Source: Protula sp. h YS-2021 (lineage: Eukaryota; Annelida; Polychaeta; Sabellida; Serpulidae). Taken from it: DNA of 64,000 nucleotides. The position numbers and the translations under genes are program-made. Of the stretch, positions 50,883 to 61,325 are shown one piece after another. The stretch spans positions 56,734,053 to 56,798,052 of the forward strand of contig OX457027.1 of NCBI GenBank assembly GCA_949752745.1, in the 5' to 3' direction. The notes beneath the pieces were generated by a model. The model was not told where the DNA came from. It searched no databases and saw nothing but the letters and a program-made list of their open reading frames with translations. Each line of letters starts with the position of its first letter. Position 1 is the stretch's first letter.

Positions 50883-50901
50883 TGGCTCCCCAAAATTTCC
50901 C
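50883..50901 (-). promoter_or_regulatory. Candidate polypurine tract
   Basis: On the element's strand GGGAAATTTTGGGGAGCCA directly abuts the 3' LTR, where plus-strand priming is expected. It is purine-rich but interrupted, so only a candidate. The rest of the gap to the stop codon (to 51273) is non-coding with a TA tract at about 51019-51039. Confidence 0.35.
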
Positions 50902-51273
50902 TTTCTGGAAATTTTACTACTATTAGTTTTTATGATCGTACTTACACTATACAGACTTCCCAAGTACATGTGATCAGCATGATGTGCACTGAACTTAGAG
51001 AAATTCGACTTTGTGCTATATATATATATATATATATAGAAATACAAACTTTTATTTTTTACATGTCACATTCGGGATAAGTTATGTCACAATCGGGGTC
51101 GACGACTTTGTCATTATCTTTCGTGTGCGTCGCGGAGACTGAATGCGGGTTGACGGAAGGACGATGCAAAGTAGAACTGTCGAACACGACTGGCAAATGC
51201 TAACAAATTCAGTTCGTGTAAAGCAGAGTTCATACATAATATCTATATGGCTTCTCGGTGGGGAATCCCTTGG

Positions 51274-54200
51274 TCACTGGGATTCAAGTAACACAACACA
51301 TTTATGCACAGGTCGATCCAAATACGTAGGCATTTTTGTTCTCTTGCCGTTTCGATCAAGATCAGGGTCGGCCATCCGAAGTTTAACTTTGCGAACTAAA
51401 CCATCAGTAGACGGGTGAACGTCGTCTACGATCGCAAGTGGCCAGTTATTTCGCTGCGTGTCTTCATTTTTCAGTAAGACGACGTCCCCTATCTGTACAT
51501 TGCGCTTCGCATGGAACCATTTATTTCGTGCTTGTAGGTTGTTGAGATATTCAGTTCTGAATCTGGACCAAAAGACGTTGAGCAAATATTGCACACGTTT
51601 CCATTTCTTTCTCAAATATACATCTTCTTTCACAAAATTGCCAGGCGGGGGTAATACCACGTGACTTTTCTTTGTCAGGATGTGGTTTGGTGTCAGTGGA
51701 ACTGGGCTTGTGGGATCGACTGAGTTTTCAGTTGACAGTGGCCGCGAATTCACAATGTTGGCTGATTCAGAGAGGAACGTACGAAGCGATTCGTCGTCTA
51801 ACTGCGTTCCGGATTCAGCTAGTAGAACGGACAAAACATTGCGTATACTCCGTATTTGTCTTTCCCAAATACCTCCCATGTGCGACGCTGATGGGGGATT
51901 CATCTTGAATTTCACGTAATCGCAGCTTTGGCCGATCAGAAAGTCTGATATCCTCCCATGGTTCATTTGCCGATATTCCCTTTCAAACTCGGATTTCGTG
52001 CCTACAAAATTTGTGCCTTGGTCACTCCTCAGCTGCCGTATTGGACCTCGAATGGCAATCATGCGTCGTAATGCATTTATGAATGAGTCAGTGCTGAGGG
52101 AATTAGCCGTTTCTACGTGTACAGCTCTGCAGCTTAAGCACGTAAATAACACGCCGTATCTCTTCATTTCCTTTCGGCCTTCCTTAATCAAGAATGGTCC
52201 AAATAGGTCAACTGCTGCATATGTAAACGGTTCTGCCATTTCTGCTCTGTCTTCTGGTAGATTTGCCATCTTCTGAAATTCGAGATAGCCTCGGAACTTT
52301 CTACAAGTGACGCACTTGTTGATCAACGAGGCAACGATTTGCTTGCATCCGACAATCCAATATCCAGCCTGACGAATCAAATTCATTGTTATTCCTCGTC
52401 CTTGGTGATGTGATTGTTCGTGGTAATGTTTTGCGATTAGCTTTGATACGTGGCTGTTTCTTGGTAAAATCAGTGGATGTCTCAGTTCTTCGGCTATGTC
52501 GGCTTTACCAAGTCGGCCTCCTATCCGCAGTGTCTTGGTTTCACCCAGGATTGGATCTAATTTGTACAGAGGACTTGATCGTTTCAGTCGTTTCTTCGTA
52601 GATTTGAAATCATCAACACTCGAAAGTTCTTCAGCAAAGGCTGTTGCCTGTACAGCTTTTATAATTTCGTGTTCTGCTTCTTGCAATCGTTGCACGTCTA
52701 TCATGACATTAGTTATGGGTTGACTGTCGGCTTGACAAGTCTTGGTGCGAACTTGCGACAGAAGTTTTTCTTTGTACCGAAGACAATTTGCAATTGCTCT
52801 TTTCAAGTTCGACCACTTTGAGAAACATTCGAATCGACTAATATCGAACACGCCAACATTTTTTGTGGTGGTTGCGAATGTTTGCTTCTTTTTCACTTCG
52901 TCGTCGTCGGTTATATCAACAGGATTTCTACTAGGGAAATTAACTTCGTTCTCCCACAGAAATTCCGGACCGTCAAACCATGTTTTTTTCTGCACGAGAT
53001 TACTTGCAGTTAGACCTCGTGAGGCAAAATCCGCGGGATTCTTGCTCGATTGAACGTAGTGCCATTGATCGGGTGTCGTGTGATTTCGTATTTGTTGTAC
53101 GCGGTTGGCAACAAAAACGTTGAATCGCTTGGCTTCACTCGAAATGTATGCGAGAACAACTTCACTGTCACACCAGAAATGTTCTTCTAACTTGTCGTAT
53201 TTCAGTTCTTTTTGAAGAAAGCTGCTGATCTTTACAGCTAAAAGAGCTGCACAAAGCTCCAATCTGGGTATCGTTAAAATCTTTAGCGGTGCAACTCTTG
53301 ATTTCGCCATCAGTAGAGTGCAATGAACGCTACCGGATGAATCGACCAATCGCAGGTATGAACATAATCCATATCCAAGAGTACTCGCATCACAGAAGTT
53401 GTGTAATTGCACTGACACTATGTTGTGGAAGTCCTTGGGCTGAACGCATCTCGGTAGTCGGAGTGTTTCGATCTCGAACAAGTCATGTTTCCATTTTTCC
53501 CATCGTCGGATAATGTCTCCGGGAAGGGGTTCATCCCAGTCAAAGCGTTGTTGACATATATCCTGAAGTATTCTGCGTCCTACTAGGATCACAGGCGATA
53601 GAAAACCAAGGGGATCAAACAACTGACTTACAGTTGAAAGAATCCCTCTTCGTGTTGGAAGTCGTTCGCGAAGGTTTACTTTAAACTTGAAGGTGTCTGA
53701 GTTGATTTGCCATTCTATTCCCAAGACCCTTTCTATAGCACTGTCGTGAAGCTCAATCTCTTCTAGACACTTCGCTCGATCTTCAGGTGGCAATGATTCA
53801 ACTACTTCCTTTGAGTTCGATGCAAATTTGTGAAGTCTTAAACCAGCTTTGGAACACAGTTTTTTAGTGTTATTTACCAGCTGAATTGCGTCTGACAACG
53901 TCGCTACGGAAGACAGGCCATCGTCTACATAGAAGTTGGTTCGGACAAAATCCGCAGCATCCTTTCCAAATTCATCTTCGCCATCGTCAGCAGCACGCTT
54001 TAGGCCATAATTAGCGCACCCTGGTGAGGACACAGCACCAAACACATGAACGGTCATTCTGTATTCAATCGGGTCTGTGTCAATATCTCCATTCTTCCAC
54101 CACATAAAACGAAACAGGTCGCGATAGTGTTCGTCTACGTAAAACTGATAGAACATTTGTTCTATATCACAACTGACAGCTACTTTCTTTTTTCGAAATC

Positions 54201-57200
54201 TGTGAAGTACACCAATAAGATCGTTGATTTGATCGGGACCTGGTAGCAGAAGATCGTTCACACTAACGCCATCGAACTTCGCGCTACAGTCGAAAACAAC
54301 GCGAATTTTATTTGGTTTCTTCGGGTGATAAACACCATGATGCGGTAAGTATGAAACTCTACCATTGGTAAAGTTTGTCGGCGCTTCTTCTGCGTGGCGT
54401 CGACTAATCATGTCGGTCATAAATCTTGTGTAGTCACTTCGGTATTTTGGATCTCGATGCATTCTTCGTTGCAACTGTTTCAGTCTCGATAGAGCCATTT
54501 CTTTATTGTTTTTGATCTTGATATCAGGCTGTCGTAATGGCAATGGCATTTCGTAATGTCCATTTTCTATTTTGGTGATTCCGTTTTCCAACTGGTCGAT
54601 GAAACGTGCATCTTCTATTGATCGTTTTTCCGTGGTGTTTTCTAGCCCCATCAAGTCAAGGCTAGCTAGATTTGCGAAATCGTCTGGATTCATTTTTTCT
54701 GCAGTTTTAAAGGTTTTTACGAAAGCGGGCATGTTCAGTAGAGAATTCTTTGACTTGTTTTCAAAAACCGTTTCAACAGAAACTACTCGATGCGAGATCA
54801 CAGAATTGTCGCCACATTTTGCTGCATTCGTCGCTCCGACAACTGACCATCCTAAAACAGTTCGCAGAGCGTATGGTTCGTTATCGTTTCCTGTAACGAC
54901 TTCGCGTGGTACCAAAGCCGGCATGCAGTCACTGCCAATCAACAGGCCTACTTCAATGTTGACTTTTGGCATCATTTCGTTGGCAACCTTTCTCAGATGT
55001 GGCCATCTCTCAGCGGTTTCACTTGACGGTATGTGTGAAATGTTGACTGGAATTTCGTTTCTCGTATACACTTTTTTAAGTATAATACTTTTGGCGCTGT
55101 CAAATCCACGGATCTTTAGTCCTGTTATCCGCTTAACTTCGGTTTGTGTATTGCTTGACGTCATTGTGGAAAGCAACAGTCGTGTTTTCGGTCCATCTGC
55201 GCCAAGCTTTTCACAAAGATCTTCAGTCACGTAGCTAGCATCCGATTGAACATCGAGGACAGCATAAACAAGAGCTTCCTTCTTCGAGCTCTCGTCGTGG
55301 CTGACATACACGGGCACTATCATCGTTGTTTTATTGCCGTTGAGTTCACTTGAACAGAAGGAAACAACTTGGGCGGCACTGTGAGGTTCGTTTGAAGTTT
55401 TACTGATCGTCTCGGCGATGTCGTCAGAAATTGTGTCGTTTTTAGTTGGTTTTGCATTCCGATTTCGTTCAGCATAAAATCCATGAAAAACGGTAGGGTG
55501 GTTCTTGTGACATTCTCTGCACTTTCGTCGATTTTGGCAGTTCTTGTTCATGTGGTTTAATTCCAAACATCCGTAGCACATTCCAGTTTTCTTTCCAAAT
55601 TCTTGGCGCTCAGCTAAAGGCAAAAGTAGAAATTGTTCACATTCGTCCATATCGTGTGCATTCTTGCAAAAAATACAGAGTTTCTGAGTCGTGATTTCCT
55701 TTTTCGCAGACCTTTCAGTTTTCTTTTCGTGAGTGTTTTTCTGTGTTGAGTTGGTTATCTGTTTTGTAGGTTGCATTTTTATTGATGACTTCTCGGGTTT
55801 CATAGTTTCAGGGTCAGCTTTGGCTGCTGTTGAAAATGTGCGTGCCGTTGATTGTTTGGTTCTTTTCGGATTCGTTATCTTCGTGGCTGGATTGCATACA
55901 ATTTCCGCATGTTTCACGACAAACTCAACAAAGACGCTGAAATTTGGAAATCGTCCATATATAGACTGATATTCGTATGCGCGAGTTTGCCATTTCGTTG
56001 CTAGCCACATCGGAAGCTTTTCTTGCAACCGCTGTATTTCGCGGTCGTCGTTTAAGGCTTGCAGACTGGAAATCGTACACATCGCGACTTCACATTGCAT
56101 TAAGTAATCTGCAAATGCTCTCAAACTTTCGCCATCGTATGTCTCTACTTTCTTCCAACTGTCCAGCTTCTCACGGAAAGCACGGCCGACAACAAAGGGG
56201 TCTCCAAATCTCTTTTCAAGGCGTTGTTTTGCTTGAAGGTACGATTCTTCTGTACTGAGTAGGAAATAACCTTCAACGCATTCCTTTGCTTTTCCTGAGA
56301 CGTACCTCTTCAGATAGTGAATTCTTTCTGTTCCTGGTATTTTTCTGTTTTCAATAAGGGTTTCGAATGAACTCTTCCATCCGGGAAATTCTAAAGGGTC
56401 ACCGGAAAATACGGCGGGTTCCGGTATTGGAAAACGACTTAGGTACATCTGATCAGCCAGTTCGTGAGACCATGATTGAAGGGTATGCTGTTGTTCCGAG
56501 TCGATAGCAGCACTGGGTGCTCTTGTGCTCTGAGTCGTCGTTGAAAGCCTCGTTTGTTGTTCAGGTAGAGATGTGACGCTCCTGGTTATTGTTGGAGCAG
56601 CAATTCTCGCTGTTGTCATAAAGTAAGTGTCTGTCGGTGTGGTTGATGTTGCAACCAAAGACGCGTGTGGATAGCCTTCAGTCGGAATGAGTGGTCTTCT
56701 AGAATGAAACACCGGTGAGTCAACTGACAGCGGAACAGCAGGACGAGCACCTGTTTGCAATTCAAAAGTAGAGATTGGAAAATGAACATCTGTGCCAGGT
56801 GCATGTTGTTCTGGAATAGCGGTAGCTGAATAAGGAGTAATCGGATTTGGCATGGTTTCCCAAGTTTCCAATGTTCTTGTTCGCTCGGAAACGCCCGAAC
56901 CAGTAGTGATTGGAATGGACTGTGTAAGTGGAGCTGCAGCAGTTTTGCTGCTGTCAGAAGCCACGATAAAAGTAGACTGCGGGTTCCGAACAGAATCGAG
57001 GTATTCCTTGACCTTCGTGTCGGAGTCCTGTTCATCTATCAGATATTCAAAGTCGTCTGGTTTTACGCCCAAGTCTTGTTCTTCTTGAAGAATTTTCAAT
57101 TTAGCCTCGGATATTTGAAGCTCTCGCATCATTTCCAAGTTTTGTGCTTTCCTTTCCGCTTCTATTTTCCTCATTTCAGCTTCTTCTTCGGCTTGGTTAA

Positions 57201-57807
57201 ATTTCAGTCGTATCTTAATTTCTTCCGCCTTTGCTTTCTCTTCAATTATCAGAGATTTTGTGGAGCGAGTGGACAGAATTGATTTGGGTTTTTTCCTCGG
57301 GGAACGACTTGAAACTCTTGAACGTGATGCCGATTCCATCAGGAATTTAATCTTCTGGTTTAACTCCACTCTCAAACGCTTGTTTTCATTTTGTATTTTG
57401 ATGAAAAATATTTCCTCCTGTACTTCTGGGTAGATTTCTTTCAATGTCTTCACTGCAGTCTCGATAGCCTCCATCAAGAAAACAAGCTCCTGTCGACTTT
57501 GCTTCAAAATCTCTGGATCGTTACAATCTGCCATTAAATCTTCAACTTTCTCGGTTTGCTTTTGCCACTTTGAGATCGCAGACCTCACTCCTTTCTTTCG
57601 CATCTCAATTTGATATTCAAGTCCCTTTTCTGTTATCGTTCGCTGTCTCCTTTCGGGTAAGATGTCAATTTTGGGTTGGATATCTTCGTGTGGAATAGAT
57701 TCGGGTTGGGGTTCCATTTCTGGTTCCATCTTTGTCCCCGGGATGTGTTCCACAACCGGACGAACTTCAACACTTCTAACAGATTCCCCCGTTTTTTGGT
57801 CTGACAT
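51274..57807 (-). CDS. Bel/Pao gag-pol polyprotein (2177 aa)
   Basis: Start chosen at the first ATG (57807, MSDQKTGE). In order, with rough residues: charged coiled-coil-like region (90-250); gag-like domain with W-x-F and L..Y..G.A motifs (465-560); zinc knuckle CYGCLELNHMNKNC (~742); aspartic protease with LDVQSDASYV (~847), the variant usual for this clade; reverse transcriptase with YVDD (~1292); RNase H with CDAS, RLELCAALLA, CDSEVVL and NPADFASRG (~1470-1595); integrase zinc-binding HHCC (~1790-1835); DDE core with AAVDLFG, SDQGTN and WERQ (~1864, 1929, 1980); C-terminal DUF5641-like region. No stops or frameshifts. Confidence 0.95.
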   Translation of the reverse strand: MSDQKTGESVRSVEVRPVVEHIPGTKMEPEMEPQPESIPHEDIQPKIDILPERRQRTITEKGLEYQIEMRKKGVRSAISKWQKQTEKVEDLMADCNDPEILKQSRQELVFLMEAIETAVKTLKEIYPEVQEEIFFIKIQNENKRLRVELNQKIKFLMESASRSRVSSRSPRKKPKSILSTRSTKSLIIEEKAKAEEIKIRLKFNQAEEEAEMRKIEAERKAQNLEMMRELQISEAKLKILQEEQDLGVKPDDFEYLIDEQDSDTKVKEYLDSVRNPQSTFIVASDSSKTAAAPLTQSIPITTGSGVSERTRTLETWETMPNPITPYSATAIPEQHAPGTDVHFPISTFELQTGARPAVPLSVDSPVFHSRRPLIPTEGYPHASLVATSTTPTDTYFMTTARIAAPTITRSVTSLPEQQTRLSTTTQSTRAPSAAIDSEQQHTLQSWSHELADQMYLSRFPIPEPAVFSGDPLEFPGWKSSFETLIENRKIPGTERIHYLKRYVSGKAKECVEGYFLLSTEESYLQAKQRLEKRFGDPFVVGRAFREKLDSWKKVETYDGESLRAFADYLMQCEVAMCTISSLQALNDDREIQRLQEKLPMWLATKWQTRAYEYQSIYGRFPNFSVFVEFVVKHAEIVCNPATKITNPKRTKQSTARTFSTAAKADPETMKPEKSSIKMQPTKQITNSTQKNTHEKKTERSAKKEITTQKLCIFCKNAHDMDECEQFLLLPLAERQEFGKKTGMCYGCLELNHMNKNCQNRRKCRECHKNHPTVFHGFYAERNRNAKPTKNDTISDDIAETISKTSNEPHSAAQVVSFCSSELNGNKTTMIVPVYVSHDESSKKEALVYAVLDVQSDASYVTEDLCEKLGADGPKTRLLLSTMTSSNTQTEVKRITGLKIRGFDSAKSIILKKVYTRNEIPVNISHIPSSETAERWPHLRKVANEMMPKVNIEVGLLIGSDCMPALVPREVVTGNDNEPYALRTVLGWSVVGATNAAKCGDNSVISHRVVSVETVFENKSKNSLLNMPAFVKTFKTAEKMNPDDFANLASLDLMGLENTTEKRSIEDARFIDQLENGITKIENGHYEMPLPLRQPDIKIKNNKEMALSRLKQLQRRMHRDPKYRSDYTRFMTDMISRRHAEEAPTNFTNGRVSYLPHHGVYHPKKPNKIRVVFDCSAKFDGVSVNDLLLPGPDQINDLIGVLHRFRKKKVAVSCDIEQMFYQFYVDEHYRDLFRFMWWKNGDIDTDPIEYRMTVHVFGAVSSPGCANYGLKRAADDGEDEFGKDAADFVRTNFYVDDGLSSVATLSDAIQLVNNTKKLCSKAGLRLHKFASNSKEVVESLPPEDRAKCLEEIELHDSAIERVLGIEWQINSDTFKFKVNLRERLPTRRGILSTVSQLFDPLGFLSPVILVGRRILQDICQQRFDWDEPLPGDIIRRWEKWKHDLFEIETLRLPRCVQPKDFHNIVSVQLHNFCDASTLGYGLCSYLRLVDSSGSVHCTLLMAKSRVAPLKILTIPRLELCAALLAVKISSFLQKELKYDKLEEHFWCDSEVVLAYISSEAKRFNVFVANRVQQIRNHTTPDQWHYVQSSKNPADFASRGLTASNLVQKKTWFDGPEFLWENEVNFPSRNPVDITDDDEVKKKQTFATTTKNVGVFDISRFECFSKWSNLKRAIANCLRYKEKLLSQVRTKTCQADSQPITNVMIDVQRLQEAEHEIIKAVQATAFAEELSSVDDFKSTKKRLKRSSPLYKLDPILGETKTLRIGGRLGKADIAEELRHPLILPRNSHVSKLIAKHYHEQSHHQGRGITMNLIRQAGYWIVGCKQIVASLINKCVTCRKFRGYLEFQKMANLPEDRAEMAEPFTYAAVDLFGPFLIKEGRKEMKRYGVLFTCLSCRAVHVETANSLSTDSFINALRRMIAIRGPIRQLRSDQGTNFVGTKSEFEREYRQMNHGRISDFLIGQSCDYVKFKMNPPSASHMGGIWERQIRSIRNVLSVLLAESGTQLDDESLRTFLSESANIVNSRPLSTENSVDPTSPVPLTPNHILTKKSHVVLPPPGNFVKEDVYLRKKWKRVQYLLNVFWSRFRTEYLNNLQARNKWFHAKRNVQIGDVVLLKNEDTQRNNWPLAIVDDVHPSTDGLVRKVKLRMADPDLDRNGKRTKMPTYLDRPVHKCVVLLESQ

Positions 57808-58782
57808 AATGGGGTTTTTGTGTTTTCTTTGTACAGATAATCCGTACAAAGTTCTGATTGGCAATTACCTATCAAAAGTCAAATGACTCTTAAAGTATTT
57901 GACTCTTGATTCTTAAAATCACACTGCACACTAAAAAGAATTTTGTTACAGACGGAAGAAAACTTAAGACCAATATTTCGGTCAACTCGCACACCAGCTG
58001 CATGCTAAACGCTCAAATCCGAAGGTATAATCACCAATGCGTAACTTACACAATAAGTTCGGATATACAGCAGAACTTTCCTTAATTTTTACGTCAAGTC
58101 ACTCTTTGGTAGATAATTTAAAGTTTAAGATGGTTTACAATATACTTTGTAATGTATCAAAGCATTTGCAAAAGACACTTATTGCAAAACCCTTTCGGCA
58201 GTATCTGTGATAAACACAATTATTATAATGAATTCACTATATTTTATAAGTGCAAGAATGAGTTTACAGAATATAGAATACGTCATCAAATTCAAAAGAG
58301 TCTTTTTTGGAAAGGATACATCTTTCTTTCTGTGCCTTGATTTGATGATGGTTCCTGTCTTCGAAAGTTCTTTGATATATTTCGCACTGCTTGCATGGTG
58401 TTGAAAATCTCTGCGACACGGGACCGTTCTACATCTTTGCCGGTATCGTTTAACTTATCTCAATACGACGGCTGCGCTGCAACTAGTCTCTCACAGGAAG
58501 GAAAATAAACCGCTGTCACATTCAAGCGATAAACACACAGGCGATACAGTTTCACGTGAGTGCGATATCATTAAGTGAGAAAGTTAACACTGACGGTTCA
58601 AAAGTGATCACAATTTCCCAGTTTGTATCGGTATCTCATCACGAAAACAAGAATGTCGCATTTTCGCTCAAAACGCATTTTTGGATTTCATAATCCAGTT
58701 CGAGTCCAGATGTTTCCGATGAAGGTGTCGTTTCGAATCACTGTTGAATATCCTATTCTTGTTTCTCGAAAGAGTTTTTCAC
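57808..58782 (-). other. Bel/Pao 5' leader
   Basis: 975 bp between the 5' LTR and the start codon. A tRNA primer site is expected near 58782, but no convincing TGG-initiated match was found next to the LTR. Confidence 0.5.
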
Positions 58783-59342
58783 TGTTGGGGTCGGCAGGGC
58801 TGGAGTGTACAACTGATGAAAAGAGGCATAAATCGAGGTAAATCCGTTTTATTCGCTGTTTTCGGTTTCGACAAATTTCACATCTGTAGTACTGTTACCT
58901 TCAGTGATTCGCCTGATTACACCGTGAAAAACTGAAAAATATACGAAACGATCGATGTGCAACTATGCTTAAACGTATGTCCCCTTACTGGAAACATATT
59001 TTCGACACTTATGATTACAGCGTTTTACTTAAAATTAAACACAATCTTCCGACATCTTTGAGTGACTTGACTTCGCAAACTTCAAAGTTTAGTTTTGTAT
59101 GAACCAACAAGGGAACTGTTACAAATTATAACCCATTATGATCTATGGATGTTACTTCACAATAAGAAATATAATACTCACCTCTTTGCCCCATATTTAT
59201 CCTAATTTCAATCAAAGTTTAACAAATTTTCACATTTCGTCTTTCTTTTCAAACAATATGGCGTCGACTACAATCCTGGGCTCTGATTGGTCGAGACCGA
59301 TCACATGACAAAAAACCCGCGAATGCATCTGGATTAGTAACA
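58783..59342 (-). repeat. 5' LTR of the Bel/Pao element
   Basis: Appears identical to 50323-50882. It should carry the element's promoter; no core-promoter motif is assigned. Confidence 0.95.
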
Positions 59343-60606
59343 AACGGCATACAACTAATCATCTGCTAAAATCAACTAGAAATCCACTTATCATCACGTC
59401 AGCCTCAACCCGTTCTCACAACAATTTACGAGTCTCAAATGTAAGTTCGACGGTGATTCGCACTACACATATTCGATCGATACGCTCCTCCCGTTCGGGC
59501 TTCCCTAAGTGTTGGAATCTTCCATCGAATAACCCAAAGCGTTTGCCGAATGTTCCATCGACAGGAAATCAAAATCGTCATCTTCCATCTTGATAACTTC
59601 TTCATACCGGTAGAAACGTACGAAGGCGCAATGAAAGCCATGGGATATGCCTCAACAGTTCTTAGTTTCGCTCGGTTTCTCTATCAGCTGGGAGAAGTGC
59701 ATTTTTTCCCACTCAGTGCATCACCTTGTGAATTGCGATAAACACTGGACTTCAACAACCTCTTAATCGTGCAGGGCAAGCTACAGGAGACTCGGGATTT
59801 AATTAGCCGTTGGGTCATCATCCACTTTCCCAGCAAACGCGTTTCTAGCCGTGAGCTTCAGAGCTTAATCGGTAAATTCAGCTGGGTCGCACGCGTCGTC
59901 CACGTCGTACGTCCCTTCCTGCGCCGCTTCACTGTGCTGGCGTCGTCGCTACGCTGTACGCACAACCGAGCACATATCAATAGCGATACGCGCCGTAGCC
60001 CCGCAATGATCAGCATGCTTTGTAGCTCCTTCAACGGCACGTGCAACTTCGCCATGGAAAAGACGTGCCCGAACCTGATCATCTAATTGTTCCGGACGCA
60101 CGCCCAGAAGCCGCGGACACCGCGCTGATCTCCAAGAGACCCAAAATTGACTAGCTATACTGTAAATGGTCAGTGGATATGCCTCGCCTAGCTCAGGAGC
60201 ACATTAACATAAAGGAACTAGTTTCTCTGGCCATCCTCCCGTGTTAATGTCTACACAGAAGTAGGATTCAACAAGAGACACGCTCGCCGAGGATATTTTG
60301 ATGGGTACTCTCGTGTTGTGTGTTTCTTCTGACATTAAGCTGACGTATAACAGCAGCCGTGCAAACAAGTTCGCGGACGAAGTCTGTCTCAGCTTTCCCA
60401 CCCTACTTTCAACCTCGCAAAATCACATGTCGCAAGAATCTATGGTCTGCGTTTTCGGGAGTGGTCAGACAATTGGTAATATTGGATCGCAAGACAGCAG
60501 GATCGAGAAAGCATCCATTGGAGATGAAGCAAATAGTCGCCTTCGCCAGCATCACCCCTGTCACTTCAGTTTAGTTCAGTTACTCAAACGGAACTACGTT
60601 GTTTAG
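59343..60606 (+). pseudogene. DIRS-like retrotransposon RT/RNase H relic, 3' fragment
   Basis: Continues the RT fragment at 50216. Decayed blocks recognisable in shifting frames: SIDTLLPFGLPK (LPFG block, ~59470-59505); FHLDNFFIPVETYEGAMKAM (position of the YxDD motif, now HLDN, ~59588-59647); LQETRDLISRW...SSRELQSLIGKFSWVARVV and PFLRRF (~59778-59935), the thumb-region signature of DIRS elements; EHINIKELVSLA of RNase H (~60200). Several stops and frameshifts; no tyrosine recombinase recognised. Confidence 0.7.
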
Positions 60607-61325
60607 ATAGACCTTAGGCTTTTTCACTATAAAGTTTTGCGTTATTTGCACTTTTATGCCTTGTTCAACTGAGAAAAGAAGCAGCGAAAATACATAAAGC
60701 GTTTCTACTTTTATTCAAGTTCAAATGACCGTACTGTGCTTAATTCTTTGCTAGATGGAAGCAGCCGCTTAAAAGTCTGAAGTTTTAATACTTAAAATTT
60801 AAAAGTTGATAATTGGTAACAGGCAGCCAAAAATTTGATATGCGGTCATTTTGTCAATTTTTTTGGGGTCTCGCGCTAAAAAAATTTCAACAGCACATTC
60901 ATACATAATTTAAGAACAATCCGAATTTAAAATTCTAGGTACAGAAGAATTAAAACAATATCCTATGTGGGGAAGAATGTAGCATACTTGTACTGAATTT
61001 TAAATTGAAACTAGACTGGCCAGTGTTTTTGTGAAAACAAAAACGGATATGTCACCCCCGCCCCCCAATCAGTCACGTGGAAAAAAATTCCTTGGTTAAG
61101 AGTACAACATTGACGAGCCCAAAAAATAAAACAAGCATGTCCAGGGACATGGTGACCAGCCGTGACCTACAGAATATATATCCAAGAATCACAGACAAAA
61201 TCATGATCAAGTTCGCAGACAGCGGTTACGAAAAAAGCCGTAACTGAAGGGAGAGAATATTCGCTCACTTGATCGGTCTAGTTGTGGCTGATGAGGAGTC
61301 ATTCTTTCAATTCTTTCATAAGGGG
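60607..61325. other. Spacer between DIRS relic and satellite
   Basis: AT-rich. Contains ACTAGACTGGCCAGTG at about 61009-61024 followed by TTTTTGTGAAAACAAAAAC. A similar pairing recurs beyond the satellite at about 63791-63890, so both may mark one dispersed repeat family around the array. Confidence 0.4.

Larger units (their letters stand above)
50323..59342 (-). mobile_element. Complete Bel/Pao LTR retrotransposon, 9020 bp
   Basis: Two 560-bp LTRs, identical by eye, with TG...CA ends, bounded by the 5-bp duplication AACGG. One uninterrupted gag-pol frame lies between them and there is no envelope gene. Domain order (gag, protease, RT, RNase H, integrase) and motifs place it in Bel/Pao. Identical LTRs and an intact frame mean a recent insertion, possibly a mobile copy. 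It lies antisense within a DIRS-like relic. Confidence 0.95.

Noticed and set aside
58740..58782. tRNA primer-binding site of the Bel/Pao element
   Set aside because: The sequence next to the 5' LTR (GTGAAAAACTCTTTCGAG) does not start with TGG or match a tRNA 3' end that I recognise; not annotated.
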